The notes: a model not told the origin generated them from the sequence alone. A stretch of 10,640 nt of DNA from Gallionella sp. UBA6045 (GCA_002429165.1 DIYV01000001.1:3599-14238); one strand, 5' to 3'. Counted from the first letter of the stretch, positions 1 through 7,632 are shown. Numbers and translations: made by a program.

Positions 1-1308
1 CGATCTCTGCTTGCCGCGCCGCCAAAATATGGCCATCAACGGTTTGACGCTGGTTCCGTGGAGCAGAATGGAAAGCGTAACGACGATCAGTGTCATTTGT
101 ATCAATTGCAGCGACAGCTCCTCCGGCAAGCCGCTTTCTATCGCGTACATCAGGTAGTAGAGCGAGCCGATCCCGCGCACGCCGAACCAGCCGGTCATGC
201 CGCGCATCCGCCAGGTGGTGTTCGTGCCCAGCAGTCCGACGATGACACTGATCGGGCGCACGATCACGAACAGGAACAGGGCCAGCCCCACCGCTTCCCA
301 GGTCCACGAGTTCAGATACAGCGTGCCGCCGATCAGCAGAACCAGGACCACTTCCGAAAGCCTTTCCAGATGTTCCTTGAATACCAGCGATCCCTGGCTG
401 ACCGTTTGCGCTGGCTCCAGTTCAGGGCGTGCATTTGCATCAATGCGTGCGGCTTGCTGGGTTTTGCTGCCGTCAAAGGCATCCTGGGCAGCTTTGGCCA
501 GCTTGAGCTCGGTCTGGCGTAACGCGACGGCGGCAAAGAATACCGCCAGAAAACCCCAGCCATTAACCATCACGGTCAAACCGTATACGACCCCGATCAG
601 CCCGAGGCCGAGGAAGTCATCCATCAACGCGTGTTCGTGCGGTTTGCTGCGCAGTTTCCACCCGACATGGGCCAGCGCAACACCCGCGGCGACGCCGATG
701 GTGACGCCGGAGATGGTGGCCCATAGCACATCAACCAATATCCATTTACTTCCAAAATCGCCGAGATCATGCAGGCCCAATAATCCCAGTCCCAGCATCA
801 CAAACGGAAAAGCGCTGCCGTCGTTCATGCCCGCCTCGCAGGTCAGGGTGAAGCGCAGCTGGTCGTGGTCTCCGGGATGGCGGATCTGCACGTCGGTTGC
901 CAGCACCGGGTCGGTCGGTGCAACGATTGCGCCCAGCAGTACCCCCGCACCCAACGGCATCCCCAGCACATAATAGGCAAATTCAGCGACCATCACCACG
1001 GTTATGGTCATGGATGCCGTCGCCAGCAGAATCGGCGAGCGCCAGCGGGCAAAACTGAATGGAACCGGCATTTTTACGCCGGCAGAAAACAGGGAAATCA
1101 ATACCGCCACTTCCGTCAGTGATTCCAGCAGCGCCGATTGCTGGAGCGGGTTGAAATGAAACAGGTCGAGCACGGTAGGCCCGACCAGCACCCCCACTGC
1201 GAGATAGATTATGGCCGACGTGATCGGCGAGCGCTTGAGGAGGGTAGCAGTCAGACCCATGGCCAACAACAGTCCGCCCACGAGCATGAACCACATTGCG
1301 CTAGTCAT
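1..1308 (-). CDS. CPA1-type sodium/proton antiporter, C-terminal end cut by window edge
   Basis: Inner-membrane cation/proton antiporter exchanging Na+ (or K+) for H+ in pH and salt homeostasis. Reading from 1308 down to base 1 gives 436 codons with no stop, so only the extreme C-terminus is missing. The protein is almost entirely hydrophobic helices. Family signatures are visible: APTDPVLATD near residues 130-139, CEAGMNDGSAFP near 157-168 (the acidic/ND transport motif of CPA1 exchangers) and WFGVRGIGSLYY near 374-385. A polar stretch at about 265-310 looks like a cytoplasmic loop. The start is the ATG at 1306-1308; a second ATG four codons in is possible, and neither has a clear Shine-Dalgarno sequence. 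It lies 277 bp downstream of the protease gene on the same strand, so it probably has its own promoter. The family call is secure; the transported ion cannot be told from the sequence. Confidence 0.93.
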   Translation of the reverse strand, partial: MTSAMWFMLVGGLLLAMGLTATLLKRSPITSAIIYLAVGVLVGPTVLDLFHFNPLQQSALLESLTEVAVLISLFSAGVKMPVPFSFARWRSPILLATASMTITVVMVAEFAYYVLGMPLGAGVLLGAIVAPTDPVLATDVQIRHPGDHDQLRFTLTCEAGMNDGSAFPFVMLGLGLLGLHDLGDFGSKWILVDVLWATISGVTIGVAAGVALAHVGWKLRSKPHEHALMDDFLGLGLIGVVYGLTVMVNGWGFLAVFFAAVALRQTELKLAKAAQDAFDGSKTQQAARIDANARPELEPAQTVSQGSLVFKEHLERLSEVVLVLLIGGTLYLNSWTWEAVGLALFLFVIVRPISVIVGLLGTNTTWRMRGMTGWFGVRGIGSLYYLMYAIESGLPEELSLQLIQMTLIVVTLSILLHGTSVKPLMAIFWRRGKQRS

Positions 1309-1384
1309 CAGTATGTTGCAGATACATAAATAACCGCATTGCCAAAATGTACGAGGGGAAAAGTTATATCACAGTATATTTGGT

Positions 1385-1397
1385 ACACACTGTGTGT
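1385..1397. promoter_or_regulatory. Hyphenated palindrome ACACAC-T-GTGTGT, candidate operator
   Basis: A perfect 6-bp inverted repeat around a single central T lies 77 bp upstream of the antiporter start, within AT-rich sequence. The symmetry suits a dimeric DNA-binding protein, but alternating CA/TG sequence also forms such palindromes by chance. No specific regulator is recognised. Confidence 0.25.
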
Positions 1398-1569
1398 TGG
1401 CATACATAGCGGGATTGCGAATTCCCGGCGGGCGGAGACCGGTTGCGTTTGCCATGTGCGCAGCGATTACTCATGAACAAATCTCACCGGGCCCCTGCAA
1501 TTTTCCGGCCAACTGAAGCGCCCGGTGCTGCCGACCCCGTCAATTATCCAGTCAGAGGTTCCTTAACTG

Positions 1570-1585
1570 CCGGGTGTATGCCCGG
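1570..1585 (-). terminator. Weak hairpin immediately after protease stop codon
   Basis: CCGGG and CCCGG arms enclose a 6-nt loop and abut the TAA stop of the protease gene (1586-1588). The stem is only 5 bp and no T-tract follows it on the minus strand, so this is at best a weak terminator or a 3'-end stabilising structure. Confidence 0.3.
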
Positions 1586-3715
1586 TTATGGTGATATGTT
1601 GTCCGCGAGCCTGGGATTGGCTTTCAGCAGTCCAGCCTCATCGCTGACTACATGAGCCGCTTCGTTCAGCAATATATCCTTGGCATCTTTATTTGCATTC
1701 TGGATGGCCAGATCAGCGCTGAGATCGCGTTCACTGGACAACATGCCGTCGTCTTGAAATGCATGGCTGCCGGCTTTGGCGGAGCCATTGTGCGATGGAT
1801 TGTCACCCCTGCTTTTGTCGCGAGACTTCTCGCGTGATTCCTGCGCGTCGCGCTCTTTGCGGCGGTCGGCTTCATTGAGCGAGATCAGGTTTGTCCGGCG
1901 TATCTTGTTGAGCTCGGCAATATCTTCCTGCAAATACCTGAAGTCCTGGTCGTGGCTTACGCGCTTGTCGTGGCTCGCAATCAACATCGGCACGATAGTT
2001 GTCAAATTGCCTTCCGGCCTGTAGTCAGCCGCCTTGATTTGCGACCATGGCAAGGCATTGTCGAAACTGGACTCACCAAAATCCTTCGTGTCGATCATCG
2101 ACGGAAACTTGATATCCGGGGTCACGCCGCGCAACTGCGTGGTGCCGCCATTGATACGGAAAAATTGGGCGATGGTCATCTTGACTTCGCCGAATTCGGG
2201 TTTGCCGTTTTTCGCGAGTTGATCAAGATCTGCCACGGTCTGCACGGTGCCCTTGCCAAAGCTGGTTTCTCCGATCACGACTCCGCGACCGTAATCCTGG
2301 ATCGCAGCCGCGAATATTTCAGAGGCTGATGCCGAGCCGCGATTAATGAGCACGCCCAGCGGACCATTCCAGGCAGCAGCGGTATCGCTATCGCTATCGA
2401 CAGTAATGTTGCCGTTGGAGTCGCGTTGCTGTACGACGGGGCCTTTTCCTACAAACAGGCCGGTCAGTTCGATGGCTTCATCCAATGATCCGCCGCCATT
2501 GTTGCGCAGATCAACCAGCACGCCATCCACCTTGTCTTTTTTCAGCTCGGTCAGCAGGCGCGAGACGTCCCTGGTTGCGCTTTTGAAATTCTTATCGCCG
2601 TTCTGGCGGGCAGCAAAATCCTGATAAAACTCGGGCAGGGAGATCACGCCGATGCGGCGAATTACGCCCCCGTCCTTCACTTCGATGATAGATTTCTTGG
2701 CGGCCTGCTTTTCCAGGGTGATTTTTTTTCTGACCAGTGATATGAGCTTGTGCTTGCCATCGGCGCCGGCTTCCGCGGGCAGCACATCAAGGCGTACTAC
2801 GGAGTCCTCGGTGCCGCGGATCAATGCCACCGCGTCGTCAATGCGCCAGCCCATGATATCGGTTATCGGGCCGTTTTCGCCCTGTCCGACACCCACGATA
2901 CGGTCCCCGGCTTTCAGCTTGCCGGAAAGCGCCGCGGGGCCGCCTGCCAGCAGTTCCTTGATCGTCGTGTATTCGTCCTTGTCATTGAGCTCCGCGCCGA
3001 TGCCAACAAGGGATAATTTCATCGAAATATCGAATTCCTCGGAAGCACGCACCCCGAAATAATTGGTGTGCGGGTCTATCGCCATCGTATAGGCGTTCAT
3101 GAAACTTTGGAATATGTCTTCACTGTTGACCTTGGAAAGGCTGTCCAGGGTATTTGCATAGCGCTTGTCCAGTGTGGCGACGATGCTTTTCTTGTCCTTG
3201 CCGGCCAGTTTGAGACGCAGCCAGTCGTTCTTGACACGCTTGTGCCACAAGTCATTCAGCTCTTCCCTGGATTTTGGCCATGGCGCATCCTTGCGGGAGT
3301 ATTGATAGCTTTCCTTTTTATTGAAATCAAAACCTTTCTTCAGCAGGGAACGCGCATAGGTGAACCGCTCGGTGATTCGTTGCTGGTAGAGGTTATATAT
3401 GCCGAAAGGGATGCTCAGGTTCTCGTCGAGTATGGCATCATCAAGCTTTGTTCGCGCATCGGCGAAATGATCGATGTCGGACTGCAGGAAAAATATTTTC
3501 TCGCCATCCAGCTCTTTCAGGTAGTTGTCGAATATTTGCGAAGACAAATGATCGTCAAGCGCCACGTTTTTGTAGCTATAGTGGCCCAGTACTTTGGCTG
3601 ACAAAAGGGCTGCCTGAGCCTGTTGTTTCAGTGGCTCAAGCTGCGGAATAGCCTGAGCCGTATTGAGTGCTGACAGAGCAAGTGCCAGCAATATCCACAG
3701 TAATTTATTTTTCAT
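1586..3715 (-). CDS. prc: Tail-specific (carboxy-terminal processing) periplasmic protease, Prc/CtpA family
   Basis: Serine-lysine endoprotease of the S41 family, which in proteobacteria cleaves periplasmic and envelope proteins from the C-terminus and helps control murein hydrolases. It is 709 aa, close to the E. coli Prc length of about 680. Residues 1-22 form a signal peptide (positive N-end, hydrophobic core, cleavage after AQA). An N-terminal helical domain follows, then a PDZ domain at about 225-315 (LVGIGAELN, then LKAGDRIVGV). The protease core carries VDLRNNGGGS at about 401-410, SASASEIF at 461-468 and FGKGTVQ at 486-492. Alignment with E. coli Prc spacing gives the Ser463/Lys488 dyad and Asp474. 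The C-terminal domain contains a low-complexity R/K/D/E/S-rich stretch at about 617-650. The start is the ATG before the signal peptide; no strong ribosome binding site is visible. Confidence 0.97.
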   Translation of the reverse strand: MKNKLLWILLALALSALNTAQAIPQLEPLKQQAQAALLSAKVLGHYSYKNVALDDHLSSQIFDNYLKELDGEKIFFLQSDIDHFADARTKLDDAILDENLSIPFGIYNLYQQRITERFTYARSLLKKGFDFNKKESYQYSRKDAPWPKSREELNDLWHKRVKNDWLRLKLAGKDKKSIVATLDKRYANTLDSLSKVNSEDIFQSFMNAYTMAIDPHTNYFGVRASEEFDISMKLSLVGIGAELNDKDEYTTIKELLAGGPAALSGKLKAGDRIVGVGQGENGPITDIMGWRIDDAVALIRGTEDSVVRLDVLPAEAGADGKHKLISLVRKKITLEKQAAKKSIIEVKDGGVIRRIGVISLPEFYQDFAARQNGDKNFKSATRDVSRLLTELKKDKVDGVLVDLRNNGGGSLDEAIELTGLFVGKGPVVQQRDSNGNITVDSDSDTAAAWNGPLGVLINRGSASASEIFAAAIQDYGRGVVIGETSFGKGTVQTVADLDQLAKNGKPEFGEVKMTIAQFFRINGGTTQLRGVTPDIKFPSMIDTKDFGESSFDNALPWSQIKAADYRPEGNLTTIVPMLIASHDKRVSHDQDFRYLQEDIAELNKIRRTNLISLNEADRRKERDAQESREKSRDKSRGDNPSHNGSAKAGSHAFQDDGMLSSERDLSADLAIQNANKDAKDILLNEAAHVVSDEAGLLKANPRLADNISP

Positions 3716-4054
3716 TTGCGTGTTCGGAAAAAGGTTTTAAACGATCGGGGTTCGACAGGTTATAGGGTGCCAAGTTCGATATATTATCCGATATCCGGGC
3801 TCGATTTGGATTTCGTGGGAATCCTGTGCCTGTATACAACCATTAAAAGCTGGCGCTGTGCAACCCGCATCCCCTATTTTTTGCCGTTTCCGGACGAATC
3901 AGGTAAACCCCCTGTTTTTGTACTAACATGCATCTGCAGCAATCAGAATCGCGGAATTCTGTAAGGAAGCTGAAATTTATCCGGAATCCGCAAGCTTCCC
4001 TATTTTCAATCGGGCTGACCGCCAGGTCTGGCCCATAACAGTTAGGAGTCAACC
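3716..4054. other. Divergent intergenic region between protease and small membrane protein gene
   Basis: This 339-bp stretch must hold promoters for the protease (minus) and the 4055 gene (plus). It has no convincing gene: a frame open from 3716 to 3964 lacks an ATG start, a ribosome site and family features. One inverted repeat (3965-3999) is described separately. No -35/-10 pair could be assigned with confidence. Confidence 0.5.
3965..3999. repeat. Inverted repeat GGAAGCT...AGCTTCC upstream of the 4055 gene
   Basis: Perfect 7-bp arms (3965-3971 and 3993-3999) are separated by 21 nt and followed on the plus strand by CTATTTTC. It lies 56 bp before the start of the small membrane protein gene. 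It could be an operator, a leader hairpin or an attenuator-like element. The long loop and broken T-tract argue against a strong intrinsic terminator. Confidence 0.35.
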
Positions 4055-4396
4055 ATGCCTGCCTGGCTTATGCCCGTGCTCAAATCCGTCCTGCCTTATG
4101 TCGGTACGATCGTATCTGCTGCTGCGCCGGTATTTACCAAGAAAAACGCCGATGCTGCTGCCAATCAAACGATATTGCTGCAACAGCAGATAACCGAACT
4201 TCAGGCAGCGGCATCGGCGAACGATGCACACATCAAAGAGCTGGCAATACAATTGCAAAATACCGTGGAGGCCTTGGAGAAGGGTGCGTCACTTGCGGAC
4301 AGAAGACACCAGTGGATTCTGGTTTTTTGTATCCTGGCGATCATCATATCCGTCATGTCTCTGGGCACTGTGCTGTACTTTTTTCTTGCGCGATGA
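4055..4396 (+). CDS. Small coiled-coil protein with C-terminal membrane anchor, unknown function
   Basis: I do not recognise a named family. The 113-aa protein has a moderately hydrophobic N-terminal segment (about 5-26). A Q/L/A-rich stretch at about 36-78 with heptad-like spacing probably forms a coiled coil (ITELQ, IKELAIQLQ, VEALEKG). A strong transmembrane helix at about 87-110 ends just before the C-terminus. The start is well supported by AGGAG at 4044-4048, six bases before the ATG. The next plus-strand gene begins 76-91 bp downstream with no clear terminator between, so the two may be co-transcribed. A membrane-tethered oligomer, with bulk on one side of the inner membrane, is inferred from the layout only. 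Confidence 0.75.
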   Translation: MPAWLMPVLKSVLPYVGTIVSAAAPVFTKKNADAAANQTILLQQQITELQAAASANDAHIKELAIQLQNTVEALEKGASLADRRHQWILVFCILAIIISVMSLGTVLYFFLAR

Positions 4397-4487
4397 TTCT
4401 TTACTTTAACGACTTCGAACCGGCCTCCTGTGGTTTGTCTCCGCATCCGTCAACCAGGTCCGCCGCAAAGCGATGCATCAGTTGATT

Positions 4488-4814
4488 ATGAAATGTGTAT
4501 ATGAAGCATCTACCGGGCTGGATGCCCACATGATCCTGGGCCTGCTCGAACAGCAACGCATACCGGGGCGTATCGAAGGGGAATATCTGCAGGGCGGGGT
4601 CGGCGGGCTTCAGGCGATGGGCCTGGTGCGGGTACTTGTTTCCGAAGCAGACTACGCCGAAGCCAGGAAGATAATCAGCGAATGGGAGTCGGTTCAACCG
4701 GCTCCGGACAGCGCCAAGCCGGAAACACGTTCCCCCGGAGGGATCCAGATTTTCGTGATCGGGATGATTGTGGGGGCATGGATCATGTACTGGTTGTTAA
4801 AGCGTCCGGTGTGA
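4488..4814 (+). CDS. DUF2007-type (putative signal-transducing) protein with C-terminal membrane helix
   Basis: The N-terminal 60-70 residues match the DUF2007 pattern as I know it: MKCVYEA at the start, a helix for locating or pairing (DAHMILGLLEQQRIPGRI), a glycine-rich loop (QGGVGG), then LVRVLVSEADYAEARKII. The family has an ACT/GlnB-like small alpha-beta fold, often annotated as putative signal transducing, with no established biochemical role. A proline-rich linker leads to one transmembrane helix at about 87-105 (from the Met at 4488), leaving a short basic tail. The start at 4488 is chosen because family members begin with MK.VYEA. An in-frame ATG at 4473 would add five residues, and neither has a good ribosome site. 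It is probably in one unit with the preceding small membrane protein. Confidence 0.8.
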   Translation: MKCVYEASTGLDAHMILGLLEQQRIPGRIEGEYLQGGVGGLQAMGLVRVLVSEADYAEARKIISEWESVQPAPDSAKPETRSPGGIQIFVIGMIVGAWIMYWLLKRPV

Positions 4815-4822
4815 AACATTTT

Positions 4823-4853
4823 CCGGCCCTGTCACCCGCGAGGTACTGGCCGG
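4823..4853. terminator. Inverted repeat CCGGCC...GGCCGG between convergent genes
   Basis: Six-base arms at 4823-4828 and 4848-4853 enclose a 19-nt loop that can form a small inner ACC/GGT pairing. It sits between the stop of the DUF2007 gene (ending 4814) and the stop of the OsmC gene (4854-4856). That is where a bidirectional terminator would be expected, but neither strand has a T-run after the stem, so it is not a canonical intrinsic terminator. Confidence 0.35.
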
Positions 4854-5252
4854 TCAGACGACCTTGATGCTCAGCTCAACCGCTGCCCGCAAGGTATTCG
4901 CCGCAATACATCCGCGTTCGGCAATCGTGACCAGTTTGTCCAGTTCTTCCGGAGAATTGCACTGGGCAGACACCGACATGCGGATCGCGGTAAAGCGTGA
5001 CGGTGCATCGGCCATGTCGCCCTCGATATCGGCACGGGCATTCTTCAATTCGATATTCCGGGCCTTGGCGGCGGCCAGCAGATTGCTCATGAAGCAACCC
5101 CCCAGCCCATTCAATACCGCTTCCCCGCCCATCATGCCTTGATTGGTGCCACCCTTGGCCTCGGGTCTGTCCATGACCACTTCGTGTCCGCGCGCATTTC
5201 CCCTGGATGCTGTGCTGCTGATCTGTTCCACCTTCACTGTTGCTGTTGCCAT
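4854..5252 (-). CDS. OsmC-family (OsmC/Ohr-like) protein
   Basis: Small cytoplasmic protein of the OsmC/Ohr superfamily; members reduce organic hydroperoxides with a reactive cysteine pair. The 132-aa length is typical. The first cysteine lies in the glycine-rich helix start LNGLGGCFMSNLLAAA (Cys53) and the second in AERGCIAANTL (Cys115). Both positions match the peroxidatic and resolving cysteines of the family; Cys98 is extra. The TNQGMMGGEAVLNGLGGC segment resembles the short YhfA/OsmC-like branch rather than classic Ohr, so the substrate is uncertain. AGGGA at 5261-5265, eight bases before the ATG, supports the start. It converges on the two small plus-strand genes. The upstream stress-like gene is on the same strand, but a 268-bp gap suggests separate promoters. 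Confidence 0.92.
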   Translation of the reverse strand: MATATVKVEQISSTASRGNARGHEVVMDRPEAKGGTNQGMMGGEAVLNGLGGCFMSNLLAAAKARNIELKNARADIEGDMADAPSRFTAIRMSVSAQCNSPEELDKLVTIAERGCIAANTLRAAVELSIKVV

Positions 5253-5520
5253 GCCTTTTTTCCCTGATCGCCAAAATAAAAAGTAAACGCTGAAAAAGTC
5301 CGTTCGTGGTGAGGTATCGAACCATGGTACATCATTCTACCTTCCTTCAAACATCGGATAGCCAAACAAATGCGCGGCGGCCTGCGTGTTGAACCGACAG
5401 TATATGAATGTTGCGGCGGGATGGTTTTTGGCGAACTGGGCAATTTTCGAGGCGAAGGCTCTGTGGTGCCGGAAATTCGAGCCTGACCCATTTCATCTTC
5501 AGGATATGTCAAATCCCCGA
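5253..5520. other. Intergenic region upstream of OsmC-family gene
   Basis: This 268-bp stretch holds the 5' region of the OsmC-family gene and the 3' region of the gene ending at 5521. The part next to the OsmC start is A/T-rich and probably contains its promoter, but no hexamer pair is convincing. Short frames on both strands lack family features. No strong terminator hairpin was found after the stop at 5521. Confidence 0.45.
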
Positions 5521-6099
5521 TTATGGTTTGCCGGGTTCGCTTTCCATAACGCTGCGGCTATTTGGGAGCAATGCCTGCGCCCGCATGGCTTCGGTTTCGT
5601 TATGGCTATGGGCAACGATTACCCACTGCCCATGGCTGATGGCATCTGCCACTGCCTCTTCAACATCCGCTGTTTGTACGTCGTCGGTGTTATTGCTGGC
5701 AACGCCACCCATCACACTTCCGCCTAGCGCACCCAAGCCAAGCGCCGTCATGGCACCAATCATCGGCCCCGCTACCAGCAGCCCGGCGCCGCCCGTCAAA
5801 GCGATACCGGTGACGAGCACCAAGCCGGGGATCGACCCCAATGCGGCTCCTTCCAATACACCTTTCGTGGTTTTAAGCCCGTCCCACTCTTGTCCGAGCT
5901 TTTCCTGCCAATGCTCCTGCTCCCGGCCGAGCAAACTGATTTGATCATTCGTGAAGCCTTCTTTTTTCAGTAAAGCAATGGCGCCGCCGGCATCGGCGAA
6001 ATTCGGATAAATTGCGATGGTTTTGTAACGGGGGACTCCCATAGGCGGCATTGCTTTGCCGGTTTGGGAAAGGCTTGCGGCAGAAGTATCGGTTTTCAT
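5521..6099 (-). CDS. YflT-like general stress-domain protein with glycine-zipper membrane region
   Basis: A 192-aa protein. Residues 25-65 (YKTIAIYPNFADAGGAIALL, then KEGFTNDQISLLGRE) resemble the small alpha-beta domain of heat/general-stress proteins such as YflT/GsiB-17M, where a pair or partner is read through a helix-strand unit. Residues 79-133 are rich in Gly/Ala with glycine-zipper spacing (GLGALGGSVMGG), likely two close-packed membrane helices. The tail (about 145-175) has a second helix-strand element (VEEAVADAISHGQWVIVAHS). AAGGA at 6106-6110, six bases before the ATG, supports the start. The gene is divergent from the AIF-like oxidoreductase, with 175 bp between their starts. Function is unknown beyond the stress-domain resemblance. 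An alternative label is a DUF1269-like or low-temperature-induced membrane protein. Confidence 0.75.
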   Translation of the reverse strand: MKTDTSAASLSQTGKAMPPMGVPRYKTIAIYPNFADAGGAIALLKKEGFTNDQISLLGREQEHWQEKLGQEWDGLKTTKGVLEGAALGSIPGLVLVTGIALTGGAGLLVAGPMIGAMTALGLGALGGSVMGGVASNNTDDVQTADVEEAVADAISHGQWVIVAHSHNETEAMRAQALLPNSRSVMESEPGKP

Positions 6100-6202
6100 G
6101 AAATTTCCTTTTGATGATGGAATGTGGTGTGTCGGTTAAGTGTCAGGCAGCCAGGCCATCCTGAACACCTTGGCCCATACTGCGGCAATGATCACATTTA
6201 TT

Positions 6203-6220
6203 CTGTGCGGTAACGCACGG
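6203..6220 (+). promoter_or_regulatory. Seven-pair hairpin with GTAA tetraloop in oxidoreductase leader
   Basis: CTGTGCG (6203-6209) pairs with CGCACGG (6214-6220), including one G-T pair, around the loop GTAA; as RNA this is GUAA, a stable GNRA-type tetraloop. It lies 54 nt before the start codon at 6275. If transcription begins upstream it would form a compact leader hairpin. Otherwise it may be an operator between the divergent genes. Confidence 0.35.
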
Positions 6221-6263
6221 TTCGCCATATATTCAAATGCGACACTGTTCATGCATGTTCACC

Positions 6264-6268
6264 GGGAG
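6264..6268 (+). promoter_or_regulatory. Ribosome binding site deciding the oxidoreductase start
   Basis: GGGAG six bases before the ATG at 6275. This and the position of the FAD-binding motif favour 6275 over the longer in-frame ATG at 6140, which would add 45 residues without family resemblance. Confidence 0.8.
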
Positions 6269-6274
6269 AAGATA

Positions 6275-7474
6275 ATGAAGCACGTTTTCGATTATGTAAT
6301 TGTAGGCGGGGGGCTGGCGGGCGCATCAGCAGTGGAAGGCATTCGTGAGCTCGATGAGACGGGCAGCATACTTCTGGTCTGCGGGGAAGATCATTTGCCT
6401 TATGACAGGCCACCGCTGTCCAAGAAGCTTTGGTTCGGCAAGATGAAAGTGGATGAAATCTTTCTGCATGACCAAAAGTTCTACGATACCCATACAGTTA
6501 CTTTGGCATTGGGAATAAAATCGGTGCGGCTCGACCCCGTCAAAAAAACCATAACCAACAACAACAACACATTCGGCTATGGAAAGCTGCTGCTTGCAAC
6601 AGGATGCAAGGTACGGACGCTGACTATCCCCGGCGGTGATCTCGCTGATATATGTTATTTCCGCAACCTGGACGATTACCTGCGCATCAGGGCAGTGGCT
6701 GCAGAGGGCAAGTCCGCAGTAGTGGTCGGTGGCGGGTTCATCGGCTCTGAATTGGCCGCTGCGCTCAACATCAACAAGCTCAATGTCACCATGATTTTTC
6801 CGGGCACACTGCTCTGCGACCGGGTGTTTCCTGACTATCTGGGAAGGGCTGTGCAGGGTCGCTATGTGGAGAAAGGTGTCAGGGTACTGGCGTCGGAAAA
6901 ACCCGTTTCTTTCAGCAAGAAGGGCGCTAAATTTATTACCCGCACCGAGAAGGGTGAAGAAATCGAATCCGATCTGGTGATCGTCGGAGTCGGCGTGATC
7001 CCGGACATGGAGTTGGCCAAAATTGCCGGGCTGGAAGTGGGCAATGGAATCGTGGTTAACGAATATCTCGAGACGTCCAACCCGGATATTTATGCCGCAG
7101 GCGACAACGCCTTTTTTCCTTACCAGGCACTGGGGCAGTCGATGCGCATGGAGCACTGGGACAACGCCCTCAACCAGGGGAAATGGGCGGGGCGGAATAT
7201 GGCCGGCGCGCATGAACCATATACCTATCAGCCGTATTTTTTCTCGGACCTGTTCGAGTTCGGCTACGAGGCGACCGGCGAAGTCGATTCGAAGATGGAG
7301 ACCTTCGCCGACTGGCAGAAGGAAAATGATACCGGCGTCATCTACTACCTGCGCGAGGGAAAGGTCAGGGGCGTGATGATGTGCAACGTGTGGGACAAGG
7401 TCGAGATGGCGCGCGAACTTATCAAAAGGGGCGGAAAGACGACGCCGGAGAAATTGCGCGGCCTGATTGCATGA
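6275..7474 (+). CDS. FAD/NAD(P)-dependent oxidoreductase, AIF/ferredoxin-reductase-like
   Basis: Two-dinucleotide-binding flavoprotein of the pyridine nucleotide-disulfide oxidoreductase superfamily, closest in layout to AIF-like and ferredoxin/rubredoxin reductases. It would move electrons from NAD(P)H through FAD to a quinone or protein acceptor. With the start at 6275 it has 399 aa. The FAD Rossmann motif VIVGGGLAG is at 8-16, and YDRPPLSK, typical of this branch, at 43-50. LLATG is at 106-110, the NAD(P) motif VVVGGGFIGSE at 149-159 and the second FAD motif IYAAGDNA at 272-279. The EHWDNALNQGKWAGRNM segment at 293-309 is characteristic of AIF-like enzymes. No CxxxxC redox disulfide is seen, so it is not a glutathione or lipoamide reductase type. 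No iron-sulfur domain or targeting signal is present. The acceptor cannot be predicted; no ferredoxin gene is nearby. Confidence 0.92.
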   Translation: MKHVFDYVIVGGGLAGASAVEGIRELDETGSILLVCGEDHLPYDRPPLSKKLWFGKMKVDEIFLHDQKFYDTHTVTLALGIKSVRLDPVKKTITNNNNTFGYGKLLLATGCKVRTLTIPGGDLADICYFRNLDDYLRIRAVAAEGKSAVVVGGGFIGSELAAALNINKLNVTMIFPGTLLCDRVFPDYLGRAVQGRYVEKGVRVLASEKPVSFSKKGAKFITRTEKGEEIESDLVIVGVGVIPDMELAKIAGLEVGNGIVVNEYLETSNPDIYAAGDNAFFPYQALGQSMRMEHWDNALNQGKWAGRNMAGAHEPYTYQPYFFSDLFEFGYEATGEVDSKMETFADWQKENDTGVIYYLREGKVRGVMMCNVWDKVEMARELIKRGGKTTPEKLRGLIA

Positions 7475-7632
7475 CATCCGCTGTGCCTGTCCAATAATTA
7501 TCAGGTGACGTCGGCTCCGTCCGCTCGCCATGAGTTCGCAGCCAGACGGAAAATATCAAATTTATTTCACGGAATCCCGGATCAAAGCAGCATAACCGGA
7601 TTTGGCCGGTGAATATCAGTTGTCAACCACTT

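Larger units (their letters stand above)
1309..1585. other. Intergenic region between protease 3' end and antiporter 5' end
   Basis: No convincing gene. The part nearest the antiporter (about 1320-1400) is AT-rich and is the likely antiporter promoter region, but no clear -35/-10 pair could be fixed. It contains a hyphenated palindrome at 1385-1397 and a bulged hairpin at 1410-1427 (CGGGA-TT, loop GCG, AAT-TCCCG). A further hairpin directly follows the protease stop codon. A short plus-strand reading frame at 1443-1655 has no family resemblance and runs into the 3' end of the protease gene. Confidence 0.5.

Noticed and set aside
1443-1655. Short plus-strand frame of 70 codons
   Set aside because: It overlaps the protease 3' end, has no domain and has no convincing ribosome site.
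3740-3780. TTGGCAC upstream of the protease resembling a sigma-54 promoter
   Set aside because: The -12 element (TTGCW) is missing at the required spacing; AACC is found instead.
6140-6274. Upstream in-frame ATG for the oxidoreductase
   Set aside because: It would add 45 residues without similarity to the family. The ATG at 6275 has a good ribosome site and places the FAD motif at the expected N-terminal position.
6551-6571. AAC/CAA triplet repeat in the oxidoreductase gene
   Set aside because: It encodes four Asn in a loop between strands. It is a short microsatellite within a coding region, in frame and without consequence.
6326-7531. Long open frame on the minus strand (401 codons) opposite the oxidoreductase
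   Set aside because: It is antisense to a protein with clear FAD and NAD(P) motifs, has no recognisable domain and is rich in His/Cys as shadow frames often are.
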